Source of the DNA: CAYSXY01 sp964435165
Lineage (GTDB): Bacteria > Pseudomonadota > Alphaproteobacteria > Rickettsiales > RI-342
Reading direction: 5' to 3'
Length of the DNA stretch: 15,634 nt
Assembly: GCA_964435165.1 (NCBI GenBank)
Contig: CAYSXY010000050.1
Location: 1-15,634 of the forward strand
Below, piece by piece: positions 1 to 7,669 of this stretch. A model generated the notes under the pieces. It was not told the origin of the DNA and made no database searches. It saw nothing but the letters and a program-made list of their open reading frames with translations. A program made the position numbers and the translations under genes. The first letter of the stretch is position 1; every line of letters begins with the position of its first letter.

Positions 1-173
1 CACCCATAGACAGTTACAAACGGTACGGGATGAAAGCCTTGGTATCCTTGACTAAAAAAGCCGTACTGCGTTTTTCCTGATACGGATTTTTCAGGAGAAA
101 GCGTATTAGAGAGGAAAAAACAGAGGAAAACGGGGTGTTTTGGGCTGGGTAAGGTCAGGAATGAAACCGCTCG

Positions 174-197
174 AAAGCCCGCACTTACTGGGCTTTT
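174..197. terminator. Hairpin downstream of tRNA-Ser, possible terminator
   Basis: A 7-bp perfect stem (AAAGCCC at 174-180, GGGCTTT at 190-196) has a 9-nt loop. On the plus strand it ends in four T; on the minus strand, where tRNA-Ser would read into it about 45 bp after its CCA end, only three T follow. It could terminate tRNA-Ser transcription or a plus-strand transcript entering from the left. The rest of 1-241 shows no credible gene. Confidence 0.4.
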
Positions 198-241
198 CTG
201 CCGATGCGCTATCTGGCATAGCAAGTTTCATTATAAGTTAA

Positions 242-330
242 TGGCGGTGAGGGTGGGATTCGAACCCACGGTACGCAAGGCGCACAACGGTTTTCGAGAC
301 CGCCCCGTTCGACCACTCCGGCACCTCACC
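242..330 (-). tRNA. tRNA-Ser (anticodon CGA)
   Basis: The minus strand reads GGTGAGG at its 5' end (330-324) and CCTCACC plus discriminator G at its 3' end, followed by an encoded CCA (244-242). The anticodon loop CTCGAAA gives anticodon CGA, serine. The T arm GGTTCGAATCC is present, and the long variable arm of a class II tRNA explains the 89-nt length. A minus-strand reading frame runs through this gene and is not a protein gene. Confidence 0.96.
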
Positions 331-332
331 GC
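311..332 (-). repeat. Direct repeat, copy 1 (5' end of tRNA-Ser)
   Basis: These 22 bases cover the first 20 nt of the tRNA-Ser gene plus 2 upstream bases. They recur exactly at 381-402 in the same orientation. Confidence 0.9.
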
Positions 333-380
333 GCTTGAGGCGAGCGTGTCTTAGAGATGGTCTAACAATAAAAAAAATCT

Positions 381-402
381 GACCACTCCGGCACCTCACC
401 GC
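381..402 (-). repeat. Direct repeat, copy 2: tRNA-Ser 5' fragment
   Basis: This is an exact 22-nt copy of 311-332, on the 5' side of the intact tRNA-Ser. On the minus strand it is followed directly by an AGA and a run of eight T rather than by the rest of a tRNA, so it is a fragment only. It may be the leftover of a tandem tRNA-Ser pair that lost the body of one gene, or the scar of a recombination event. The rest of 403-563 is AT-rich non-coding sequence downstream of the CsgG-like gene. Confidence 0.85.
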
Positions 403-563
403 ATGTGGCGGGCTGCTTAACATATAAATGACGTTACAACAATGGCATAAAGCACACGTGTTGCTGTCCGGTTGCAGACCGCACAGCAGTCATAGCGACA
501 TTCGCCAAAAAGTCCACCAAAAATATTAAAAAATTAATTATTTAAGGTGTGGTGGTCGTCACT

Positions 564-1886
564 TCACCGCAGCCACGGTGCAGCCGTGCGCCCGGCCTGA
601 GTGCGGGGGCGCGATGGCGGTTGTGCGTGTTGGTTTGGCGGCATGGCTGTCTGTGTGGGTATCTGATAGGCCGTGCGCTGCAACTGATAATCCTGCCGTG
701 GCGGCATCGGGCGTGAGATTGGCTGAGTGGAATGCGTCAGCGGCTGCATGGCTGGCTGCTGCTGCATTTGGTTCTGGGTAGGCGGTGGCGGAGCTGCAGA
801 CGCAGGCCCGGCCTGAGGCGTATGCGGGCGCGATGCCAAGGGGTGTGACGCATGTGGTGCTGATTGCTGTGGCGGCACAGGTGGGAGAGGCATCATCGCA
901 GCCTGATCTTGCGGCGGAGCGGGGGTCGCTCTCGATTGTTCTGGCTGCGGGCTGCGTAGATTCGCCAGGCGTGGTGCATAATGCTTGGCTGCTTCCTGCT
1001 CTGCCAATTGCGGTGCGATGCCCGTATATTGCAGATATTGCGCCATGGCCCGCTTGCCGTCATTCGGGTCGTCAAAATCCCACAATTTTTTCTTGGTGCC
1101 TTCCATAATGAGGGCGTAGACCGCCGCTTCAATGGCCTGACGTACCGCCAGTTGCGGTGGCTCATTGATAGTGAACCCGGCATCCGATTCCAGTAATTTA
1201 TCCACCGCGACAAAGCGGAAGATCCCTCCCTGCACCCCGGTGGAGAAGATGGTTTTGGTGGTGTAAATGGACAGGAACACCTCGCCATTATCGACCTTGA
1301 CGGCGCGCAGGGCGACCGTCACCACATCGCGGCGATATTCAGTCGATGCGCCAATGCCGAGATAGCGCGCGCCAATGCCGCCGGTGAGCACATTGCTTTC
1401 ATAGCCGACTACACCGCCTTCCAGCAGAACACCGGAATAAAGAAGCGCACCAATATCCGGCAGTTTCTCGCCGGTGGGCAGGCGATATTTCTCGCGCATG
1501 GCACGAATCAGGCTGCGCTCCTGCAGCAGATTTTGCAGTCCACCGCGTTCCACCACTTTGAACCATTGATTATTACCGGCATCCAGCAAGGCCTTGTTGA
1601 GCATGGCGAGCCCGCCTTGTGTCACGGCTCGTGAAAATTCTCCAAACCGATCATTGGGCTTGTGCTGGCCGGTCTGATCTTCAAAGGAATAGACAGACAG
1701 GACGATACGCGTTTTCGGTTCGGGAAGGGTGCGGAGAATCTTGCTGAGTCTAGTCTCCGGCTCAATCACCGGGGGGGAGGAATATTCATATCCGGCATGC
1801 TCACCCGGCAGCTTGGCCGTGCCGCACCCGCTCAGCATGAAGGTGATGAGCAGTGTGGTGCATAAGGACTGAACAGAATATCGCAT
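564..1886 (-). CDS. CsgG/HfaB-family outer-membrane lipoprotein with proline-rich tail
   Basis: CsgG proteins are lipoproteins that form outer-membrane secretion channels for curli; the HfaB branch acts in holdfast anchoring. The chosen start gives a signal peptide with lipobox L18-S-G-C21; an in-frame ATG at 1922 would place 12 extra residues before it. The CsgG domain spans about residues 50-272. Family hallmarks include FEDQTGQHKP (68-77), FKVVERGGLQNLLQER (109-124), GYESN (161-165), GIGARYLGIGASTEY (170-184) and FRF (223-225). Residues from about 305 to 440 are a low-complexity Pro/Gln/Ala-rich tail absent from the roughly 277-residue E. coli CsgG. No curli subunit or holdfast gene is beside it. 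The gene is divergent from the TerB-like gene, with about 85 bp between the starts. Family membership is firm; the substrate is unknown. Confidence 0.88.
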   Translation of the reverse strand: MRYSVQSLCTTLLITFMLSGCGTAKLPGEHAGYEYSSPPVIEPETRLSKILRTLPEPKTRIVLSVYSFEDQTGQHKPNDRFGEFSRAVTQGGLAMLNKALLDAGNNQWFKVVERGGLQNLLQERSLIRAMREKYRLPTGEKLPDIGALLYSGVLLEGGVVGYESNVLTGGIGARYLGIGASTEYRRDVVTVALRAVKVDNGEVFLSIYTTKTIFSTGVQGGIFRFVAVDKLLESDAGFTINEPPQLAVRQAIEAAVYALIMEGTKKKLWDFDDPNDGKRAMAQYLQYTGIAPQLAEQEAAKHYAPRLANLRSPQPEQSRATPAPPQDQAAMMPLPPVPPQQSAPHASHPLASRPHTPQAGPASAAPPPPTQNQMQQQPAMQPLTHSTQPISRPMPPRQDYQLQRTAYQIPTQTAMPPNQHAQPPSRPRTQAGRTAAPWLR

Positions 1887-1970
1887 AAGCCTGCATGGAA
1901 TGATGATTCGCGTATGGTACATCCTTCACGCAGAGTGATGGGAAGTAACCAAAGGGTGGGTGATGCAATC

Positions 1971-2450
1971 ATGGCGGAGATAACAGAGAGCCGAATGGCG
2001 ATGTATGAAGGGATCATTGCTCTGGCATGGGCGGATCACGAGTTGGCTGATGCTGAGCGACAGAAGCTCAAAATGCTGGTGGATCAAAATCCGCACTTGA
2101 GCGACGAACAACGCGCCAGGCTGTACCATGAAATAGAGCACAGAATCGCCTTGTCCGAGATATGGCCACGCATCACGAGTAAACAGGATCGCGCCTATTT
2201 ACTGGATATTGCCGAAATGATCTTCCATAGCGATGGCGACTTCTGTGCCCGTGAGCAGTCGCTTTATCATGAGTTTTACGCCAGGCATATGGCAACCCTT
2301 GATTCGGACGCGACGATGCAGGAGCTGCAGCAGATGGCCATGCAATTGCGTGCCGCGCGCGAGGCGGAAGAGCAGGCAATCAAGGATCATGTGGAGCGTT
2401 ACGGATTATTTCCACGCCTGCAGCGCTATCTAAACCGTCTCGTGGGATAG
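1971..2450 (+). CDS. TerB-like helical protein
   Basis: This 159-residue all-alpha protein carries a pattern typical of TerB-like (tellurite-resistance TerB/DUF533-type) domains: ALAWADHELADAERQKL near the N-terminus, then LLDIAEMIFHSDGDFCAREQ about 65 residues later. These two helix-acidic turn-helix units resemble the paired acidic loops of TerB. The C-terminal third is a charged helix rich in Glu, Arg and Ala. ATG 1971 is chosen because it follows the purine-rich AAAGGGTGGG; in-frame GTG/ATG codons at 1914 and 1938 would extend into the divergent promoter region. No ter operon surrounds it, so a role in tellurite resistance is not implied. A structured repeat begins 4 nt after the stop codon. 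Confidence 0.65.
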   Translation: MAEITESRMAMYEGIIALAWADHELADAERQKLKMLVDQNPHLSDEQRARLYHEIEHRIALSEIWPRITSKQDRAYLLDIAEMIFHSDGDFCAREQSLYHEFYARHMATLDSDATMQELQQMAMQLRAAREAEEQAIKDHVERYGLFPRLQRYLNRLVG

Positions 2451-2454
2451 CGCT

Positions 2455-2589
2455 CTATACGTTCCGCAGGACAGAGCACCATGCCTTTAGGCGTGGGTGA
2501 ATGAGTATCCGGACTGCGTGAGCAGGACGGCGAACGCATAGCGTTCGTAGCCCCGCAGGGAAAACGACCCCGGGTTTACCCGGGGGTAT
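2455..2589 (+). repeat. Structured repeat element, copy A (candidate 3'-UTR RNA)
   Basis: It is about 90% identical, without gaps over 126 nt, to 8035-8160. The plus strand can fold into four hairpins: 2477-2485 with 2490-2499 (one bulged G, loop TTTA); CCG 2509-2511 with CGG 2528-2530 enclosing tandem G-A pairs, then CTGC 2514-2517 with GCAG 2522-2525 and the GNRA loop GTGA; CGAACGC 2531-2537 with GCGTTCG 2541-2547; and CCCCGGG 2568-2574 with CCCGGGG 2579-2585. Both copies start 4 nt after the stop codon of a plus-strand gene. The last hairpin lacks a long T-run, so it is not a textbook terminator. I do not recognise the family. Confidence 0.8.
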
Positions 2590-2608
2590 GTATATTATTA
2601 TTCTCACA

Positions 2609-3322
2609 TTAAAGTGAACGCGACTCATTATGAGTGATTTTAGAATATTTATCTGCCAGCCGGGTTGGCTCAGGCAGGCGATAGCGGCTCAGGCAATGCA
2701 TTGTGATATCAACCGCGGTGTGATGATCCATGCGGTGGCCAGGTGAGATGAAGAGCGGTCGCACATGGTTGCGACTGCGCAGCACAGTGCCGATTTGCTC
2801 GGCTCCATCCAGCAATGGCGATTGATCGCCTTTGCGCGGCCCTGGCTCTTCGAACTCACCACAAAGCCTGGATTTCGCCACGCCGATGGCTGGCATGTCC
2901 AGCATCACGCCAAGATGCGCTGCAATACCCATCCGTCGTGGATGGGCAATTCCTTGCCCGTCTACCATCAGCACTCCCGGCGCTTCAGGCAACAATGCTA
3001 AGGCATCGAGAATAACAGGAATTTCACGAAACGCCAGCAGGCCCGGGATATATGGAAAATCGACTGCACGTTCCGTCCGCACATGATGCACCAGCGCCAA
3101 CCCTTCCCATGATATGATCGCAATGGATGCTCGCGCAACACGTTGCATTCGATTATAGCCGACATCAATTCCTGCAATGATCTGCGGCGTCGTCGAGGAT
3201 GGCGTAAGGATAAGTTGCTCGCGCAACTGGCGCTGCACAGTAATGGCCTCGGCAGGCGTGCCAGGCATGTCACGATGGGCTAAAGCGCGTATGAACTTAG
3301 TATCTGTGGAGGGTTGCTTCAT
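2609..3322 (-). CDS. nfi: Endonuclease V (deoxyinosine 3' endonuclease)
   Basis: Endonuclease V starts repair of deaminated bases by nicking the second phosphodiester bond 3' of deoxyinosine, using Mg2+. The protein has 237 residues against 223 in E. coli Nfi and matches it along its length: GIDVGY with catalytic Asp53, the strand-separating PYIPG wedge (Tyr91), LAFRE with Glu100, VDGQG with Asp121, then HPRR (127-130) and GVAKSRLCG (147-155). The RLPEPTRLAD motif near the C-terminus is also typical. The N-terminus is about 18 residues longer than usual, and Met19 (3268) is an alternative start; neither has a clear Shine-Dalgarno. It is divergent from the BCCT transporter gene and its stop lies 20 bp from structured repeat copy A. 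Confidence 0.95.
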   Translation of the reverse strand: MKQPSTDTKFIRALAHRDMPGTPAEAITVQRQLREQLILTPSSTTPQIIAGIDVGYNRMQRVARASIAIISWEGLALVHHVRTERAVDFPYIPGLLAFREIPVILDALALLPEAPGVLMVDGQGIAHPRRMGIAAHLGVMLDMPAIGVAKSRLCGEFEEPGPRKGDQSPLLDGAEQIGTVLRSRNHVRPLFISPGHRMDHHTAVDITMHCLSRYRLPEPTRLADKYSKITHNESRSL

Positions 3323-3433
3323 GAAAGACAGTGGTTATGCTGGCATCTACCATATGGCTTTGTATTGCTCTCATAACGATGATGCAAGGTGATGGCGCAG
3401 TGATTCACTGAACACCACGCACACAGGTTATTG

Positions 3434-4984
3434 ATGTTATCCATCCTCAAACACTATCATCTTCATCTGATAGTACTGGTTATTGTCGGCACCAGTCTCA
3501 TCAGTCCTGAGCCTTTCACCCATGCGGTGCAACAGGGTAATGACCTGTTTAAACAACAATTCGACTGGCTCCTGCTATTGTTGTTCAGCCTGTGTATCGT
3601 TGCATGTCTGTACCTGGCGATGAGTCGCTTTGGGCAGATCCGTCTCGGTCGCCAGGATGAGCAGCCGGAATATGCTACGGCCTCATGGCTGGCTATGCTG
3701 TTTGCCGCTGGCATGGGCAGCGGATTGGTCTTTTGGGGAGCGGCGGAGCCTTTATACCATTTTCACCGTCCGCCGCCCTCGCTGGAGGGAGTTGACGCAG
3801 CGTCATTGGCGAGACAAGCCTTTGTCATCACGCTGTTTCACTGGGGTATCCATGCCTGGGCAATTTATGCGCTGTGCGCGCTGACAATTGCGTATTTCAG
3901 TTATCGCCATGGCTGGCCGATGCTGCCAAGCTCTCCCATTCTGGCCATGGTAACAACCCCGGAGGCGCCATTAACGCCTATCCAACGTATGGTGAAGCTA
4001 TTGGTTGACGGTATTGCCGTGCTGGCGGTGATTTTTGGGGTCATCGGCTCACTTGGGCAGGGCGTGTTGCAAATGTCGGGCGGTGTCAACGCGCTTTGGT
4101 TTAGCGGTGGGGGCGACGTTCAATCACTATTTCCCTGGCTGATGGGGGTGTTGACACTGGCCTTCATGCTTTCCGCGTCGACCGGTCTTCGCCACGGTAT
4201 TAAATGGTTGAGTGATCTGAATATCCTGCTGAGTATCCTGTTGATGGCCTGCATTCTATGCTGGGGGCCAACCTTATTCATGCTTCGCACCGCTGTCGGT
4301 GCAATCGGCGATTATCTCTCTCAATTGATCGAACTCAGTTTCAATATGCGCCATTTGGATGGTGGTGGTGAGTGGATGCGAAGCTGGACACTGAATCTGC
4401 TACTCTGGTGGGTCGCCTGGGGGCCGTTTGTCGGCGTGTTTATCGCACGTATCAGTCGAGGCCGCACCATTCGCCAGTTTATGTTAGGTGTCGTGCTGGT
4501 GCCGACATTCTTTTCCCTGGTCTGGTTCTCTATCATGGGCGGAGCGGCGATGCATCAGGCGCTGCATGGCAATGCGATGTTGGCCACATTAGCCGTGAAT
4601 GATGCCTATCAGGTAACCTATACATTACTTGGGGGACTGCCATGGGCCACATGGCTGCAAACCCTCATATTAATATTGATCTTCATTTTTCTTGTCACCA
4701 GCGCCGATAGCGGCACCTACGTGCTTGCCATGTTTTCTTCCCATGGTCAGGCACGCCCACCGGTGCTGGCGCGACTTTTCTGGGGAACTTTGCTGGCCAT
4801 TCTGGCCTATACGACATTGCAGGTGGCAGCCACTGGTATGCTTATGCGTGCCGTTGCCGCATCCGGCGGCATTCCCTTTTTGGCAGTGTTGCTAGTGCAG
4901 TTCATTGCGCTTTCCCGCGCATTGAAAAAAGAGCATATACCGCTTGATGCTGTCCATAAACGGGGCGATAGCGTTGACGACTGA
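3434..4984 (+). CDS. BCCT-family betaine/carnitine/choline-type transporter
   Basis: This 516-residue membrane protein has the roughly twelve hydrophobic segments of the BCCT family, which takes up or exchanges quaternary-ammonium compounds such as glycine betaine, choline or carnitine. Signatures are GMGSGLVFWGAAEP (93-106), HWGIHAWA (136-143), the aromatic WWVAWGPFVG followed by FIARISRGRTIR (325-348), which is the family's substrate-site helix, and TSADSGTYVLAMFSS (422-436). ATG 3434 sits 6 nt after AGG; a TTG directly before it is less likely. There are no long regulatory N- or C-terminal extensions of the BetP type, which argues against BetP-like osmosensing. The substrate cannot be read from the sequence. 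Its 3' end overlaps the next gene by 38 nt. Confidence 0.93.
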   Translation: MLSILKHYHLHLIVLVIVGTSLISPEPFTHAVQQGNDLFKQQFDWLLLLLFSLCIVACLYLAMSRFGQIRLGRQDEQPEYATASWLAMLFAAGMGSGLVFWGAAEPLYHFHRPPPSLEGVDAASLARQAFVITLFHWGIHAWAIYALCALTIAYFSYRHGWPMLPSSPILAMVTTPEAPLTPIQRMVKLLVDGIAVLAVIFGVIGSLGQGVLQMSGGVNALWFSGGGDVQSLFPWLMGVLTLAFMLSASTGLRHGIKWLSDLNILLSILLMACILCWGPTLFMLRTAVGAIGDYLSQLIELSFNMRHLDGGGEWMRSWTLNLLLWWVAWGPFVGVFIARISRGRTIRQFMLGVVLVPTFFSLVWFSIMGGAAMHQALHGNAMLATLAVNDAYQVTYTLLGGLPWATWLQTLILILIFIFLVTSADSGTYVLAMFSSHGQARPPVLARLFWGTLLAILAYTTLQVAATGMLMRAVAASGGIPFLAVLLVQFIALSRALKKEHIPLDAVHKRGDSVDD

Positions 4985-5864
4985 CCGTATTGCTGTGCTT
5001 GGTGCATCGGGATTGACTGGTGATCGCATCACACACCGGTTGCTGGAAGAAGGCTACCATGTAGTTGCGCCGATTCATCGCAAGCCACTGGCGATGAATC
5101 ATCCTCATTGCACCACACCAACGCTGGATTGGGAGCAAAAAGGGGCACTGGCCGCGCTGCTCCAGCAGGCCTCGGTGCGTGTGGTTATCTCGGCCATGCC
5201 GCTATGGCATACCGCATCCTCAATGGAATCGGTGATGGCCGACCTTCTTCCGGGCAGCCAGTTACGCCACCTCATTGCCTTCAGCTCGACCTCGATTGAG
5301 GGAAAGGCACGCAGTCAAAACCGCAACGAACAACAAGTCGTGCAGCAATTACAGCATGCTGAAGCTCATCTGATCAATCTTGCCGCAACACACGATTATC
5401 TGCTCACTATCCTGCGTCCAACAATGATTTACGGCTATGGACGGGATGGTAATGTTGCGCGAATAGCTGCTTTCATGCGCCGTTTTCATTGCTACCCTGT
5501 CTACCGCAGGGCGCAGGGCAAGCGCACACCGGTGCATGTGGATGATCTGGCGCAAGCTATCATGCAGATCCTGCATCAAACCTCGCCATTGCCTAGGACA
5601 ATCTACACGCTTTGCGGCGGCGAGGTGCTGTCTTATCACGAGATGGTGCAGCGTATTGCAATGACGATCGATAGGCCCGTCTCCATATTCAAGGTACCCG
5701 CCTTGCCGCTATTGATGGATATGGCAGGATATCTCATGCCTGGATTGCATGTGACAGGAGAGATGGCACGGCGTATGGAGCAGGATTTGGTCTTTCACGA
5801 TCAGTCGGCTCGGCAGGATTTTGGCTATGCTCCCCGGCCATTTACGTTCTCCGCCATCGATTGA
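4947..5864 (+). CDS. NAD(P)-binding SDR / epimerase-like protein
   Basis: A Rossmann fold is evident from RIAVLGASGLTG (GxxGxxG, 19-25) after a short lead. An extended- or atypical-SDR layout follows: FSSTS at 112-116, LRPTMIYGYG (156-165), TPVHVDDLAQAI (194-205). The usual catalytic YxxxK is not visible after the SST segment, where the chain reads an Asn/Arg/Gln/Glu-rich stretch, so it may bind the cofactor without classical epimerase chemistry. It has 305 residues from ATG 4947; TTG 4974, preceded by GGGG, would remove ten residues and still leave a 28-bp-shorter overlap with the BCCT gene. The overlap suggests co-transcription and translational coupling. The substrate is unknown. Confidence 0.8.
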   Translation: MLSINGAIALTTDRIAVLGASGLTGDRITHRLLEEGYHVVAPIHRKPLAMNHPHCTTPTLDWEQKGALAALLQQASVRVVISAMPLWHTASSMESVMADLLPGSQLRHLIAFSSTSIEGKARSQNRNEQQVVQQLQHAEAHLINLAATHDYLLTILRPTMIYGYGRDGNVARIAAFMRRFHCYPVYRRAQGKRTPVHVDDLAQAIMQILHQTSPLPRTIYTLCGGEVLSYHEMVQRIAMTIDRPVSIFKVPALPLLMDMAGYLMPGLHVTGEMARRMEQDLVFHDQSARQDFGYAPRPFTFSAID

Positions 5865-5922
5865 ATAATGCGTCAAAAGGCAGTCAATCAACGACAGGAT
5901 CACAAAATGGCGATAAACAAGC

Positions 5923-5939
5923 CTCTTATCGGATAAGAG
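5923..5939. other. Short perfect hairpin after the SDR gene
   Basis: CTCTTAT at 5923-5929 pairs perfectly with ATAAGAG at 5933-5939 around a 3-nt loop, about 60 bp after the SDR stop codon. No T-tract follows on either strand, so a terminator function is only possible. Confidence 0.35.
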
Positions 5940-6033
5940 AGATGATTCATATTGTCAGGTGATAACCTCAAATGCTAGAAGGCTTGTAGCCACGCTTATT
6001 TATTTTCTGTTGTGATTAAATGATGGCTATATA

Positions 6034-6065
6034 GCTCGCGACTGCGAGCCGCGCTTATTAGCGCG
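6034..6065. repeat. Two back-to-back perfect hairpins upstream of enolase
   Basis: GCTCGC (6034-6039) pairs with GCGAGC (6044-6049) around loop GACT. The next base begins CGCGCT (6050-6055), which pairs with AGCGCG (6060-6065) around loop TATT. The core GCGACTGCG recurs near 15614-15622 at the right end of the window. The unit lies about 80 bp before the enolase start, in an AT-rich 282-bp gap that must also hold the enolase promoter. It may be a dispersed intergenic palindrome or an upstream terminator. Confidence 0.6.
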
Positions 6066-6146
6066 TAAACCACCACATAATTTCTGTATAGGAATTATGT
6101 AGAATCACTATATATTACAACATCTTCAACCGATTGATCACATACT

Positions 6147-7424
6147 ATGCCCGATATTATCTCGATTCATGCCCGCCAGATTCTGGACAGCCGCGGAAAT
6201 CCAACCGTGGAGGCCGACATTATCCTTGATGATGGCTCATTTGGCCGCGCGGCGGTACCGTCCGGCGCCTCTACCGGTGCACGTGAAGCTGTCGAAAAGC
6301 GTGATGGTGATAAAAAGAAATATCTCGGTAAATCCGTGCAACAGGCGGTGGACGCAGTCAACGGAGAGATCAGCGATGCGCTGACTGGCATGGACGCGAC
6401 ACAACAGCTATTGCTCGACCGGGCGCTGATTACACTCGATGGTACGGATAATAAATCTCGCCTGGGTGCGAATGCGACGCTTGCCGTCTCGCTCGCAGCC
6501 GCTCACGCCGCAGCCGATAGCTGTGGCCTGCCGCTTTACCACTATCTGGGAGGGCCATATGCCCGCACCATGCCGGTGCCGATGATGAATGTGATCAATG
6601 GTGGCGCCCACGCCGATAACCCCATTGATATACAGGAATTTATGGTCATGCCGGTGGGTGCTGAATCCATGGCGGATGCAATCCGCATAGGCGCTGAGAT
6701 ATTTCACCACTTGAAAAAGCTGTTAAGTAGCGATGGCCACAATACGAATGTGGGAGATGAGGGAGGCTTCGCACCGGGTTTGCAGAGTACGGATGACGCG
6801 ATGTCCTATCTAATGAAAGCGATTGAAGCAGCTGGATATAAGCCGGGCGATGAGGTGTTGCTGGCGTTGGATGCTGCCTCATCCGAATTTTATGATAACG
6901 GGATCTACGACCTGAAAGGCGAGGGTAAGCAGCTCGATGCCGCGCAACTGGTCGATTATTATCGCGATTTAGTTGACCGCTATCCCATTGTCTCAATTGA
7001 AGATGCGATGGCTGAAGATGATTGGGATGGCTGGAAACGCATAACAGAAGCGCTGGGTGATCGCATCCAGTTGGTGGGAGATGATCTCTTTGTGACCAAC
7101 CCTTCTATCTTGCGCGAAGGGATTGAGAAGCAGATTGCCAACGCATTGTTAGTTAAAGTCAATCAGATCGGCACGCTCAGCGAAACGTTAGAGGCAGTGG
7201 ATATGGCGCATAAGCATGGCTACCGCGCAGTATTATCACACCGTTCCGGTGAGACGGAAGATGCCACCATTGCCGATATTGCCGTGGCGACCAATTGCGG
7301 CCAAATCAAAACCGGGTCGCTCTCGCGCTCCGACCGGCTGGCTAAATATAATCAGTTGCTACGCATCGAAGAAATGCTGGGTAAGGCCGCTTTTTACGCA
7401 GGCCCGTTGCTGCGTCGCTCATAG
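6147..7424 (+). CDS. eno: Enolase (phosphopyruvate hydratase)
   Basis: Enolase converts 2-phosphoglycerate to phosphoenolpyruvate in glycolysis. The 425-residue protein is full length and highly conserved. Motifs seen are ARQILDSRGNPTVE at the N-terminus, the mobile loop SGASTG (39-44), general base Glu205 in VGDEGGFAP, Mg2+ ligands Asp242, Glu285 and Asp312, catalytic Lys337 in LVKVNQIGT, SHRSGE (364-369) with His365 and Ser367, and Lys388 in QIKTGSLSRSDR. ATG 6147 is the only sensible start; no clear Shine-Dalgarno precedes it, the leader being AT-rich with a TATATT that could serve as a -10 box around 6110. The gene is followed by ftsB, an order common in alphaproteobacteria. Confidence 0.98.
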   Translation: MPDIISIHARQILDSRGNPTVEADIILDDGSFGRAAVPSGASTGAREAVEKRDGDKKKYLGKSVQQAVDAVNGEISDALTGMDATQQLLLDRALITLDGTDNKSRLGANATLAVSLAAAHAAADSCGLPLYHYLGGPYARTMPVPMMNVINGGAHADNPIDIQEFMVMPVGAESMADAIRIGAEIFHHLKKLLSSDGHNTNVGDEGGFAPGLQSTDDAMSYLMKAIEAAGYKPGDEVLLALDAASSEFYDNGIYDLKGEGKQLDAAQLVDYYRDLVDRYPIVSIEDAMAEDDWDGWKRITEALGDRIQLVGDDLFVTNPSILREGIEKQIANALLVKVNQIGTLSETLEAVDMAHKHGYRAVLSHRSGETEDATIADIAVATNCGQIKTGSLSRSDRLAKYNQLLRIEEMLGKAAFYAGPLLRRS

Positions 7425-7669
7425 AAACTTAAGAAATATCTGACTATATAACGATGTCATAAGATGTTTAATGGCCTGCAAACTGCCATTTTTTGTGCTT
7501 CCGGCTTTCATGTATTAGTATACATTGGAGCTTCCGGTTCTCAGAAATGGCCGTTTTCGCCACATTCTCCATCTCATGACAACACTATCTTAGGTACGGA
7601 TTGCGGCGCATCAGCCAGATGCAGGCTGCATCAGGGGGATATTGGGTGTGAGCCCGCCGCACAGATGAT

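Noticed and set aside
238..423. Minus-strand ORF with a GEVPEWSNGAVSKTV-type sequence
   Set aside because: It is the translation of the tRNA-Ser gene and its flank, a frequent false prediction.
578..1108. Two plus-strand ORFs opposite the CsgG-like gene
   Set aside because: They lie antisense to the proline-rich coding sequence; base bias there keeps other frames open, and no ribosome site or family pattern is seen.
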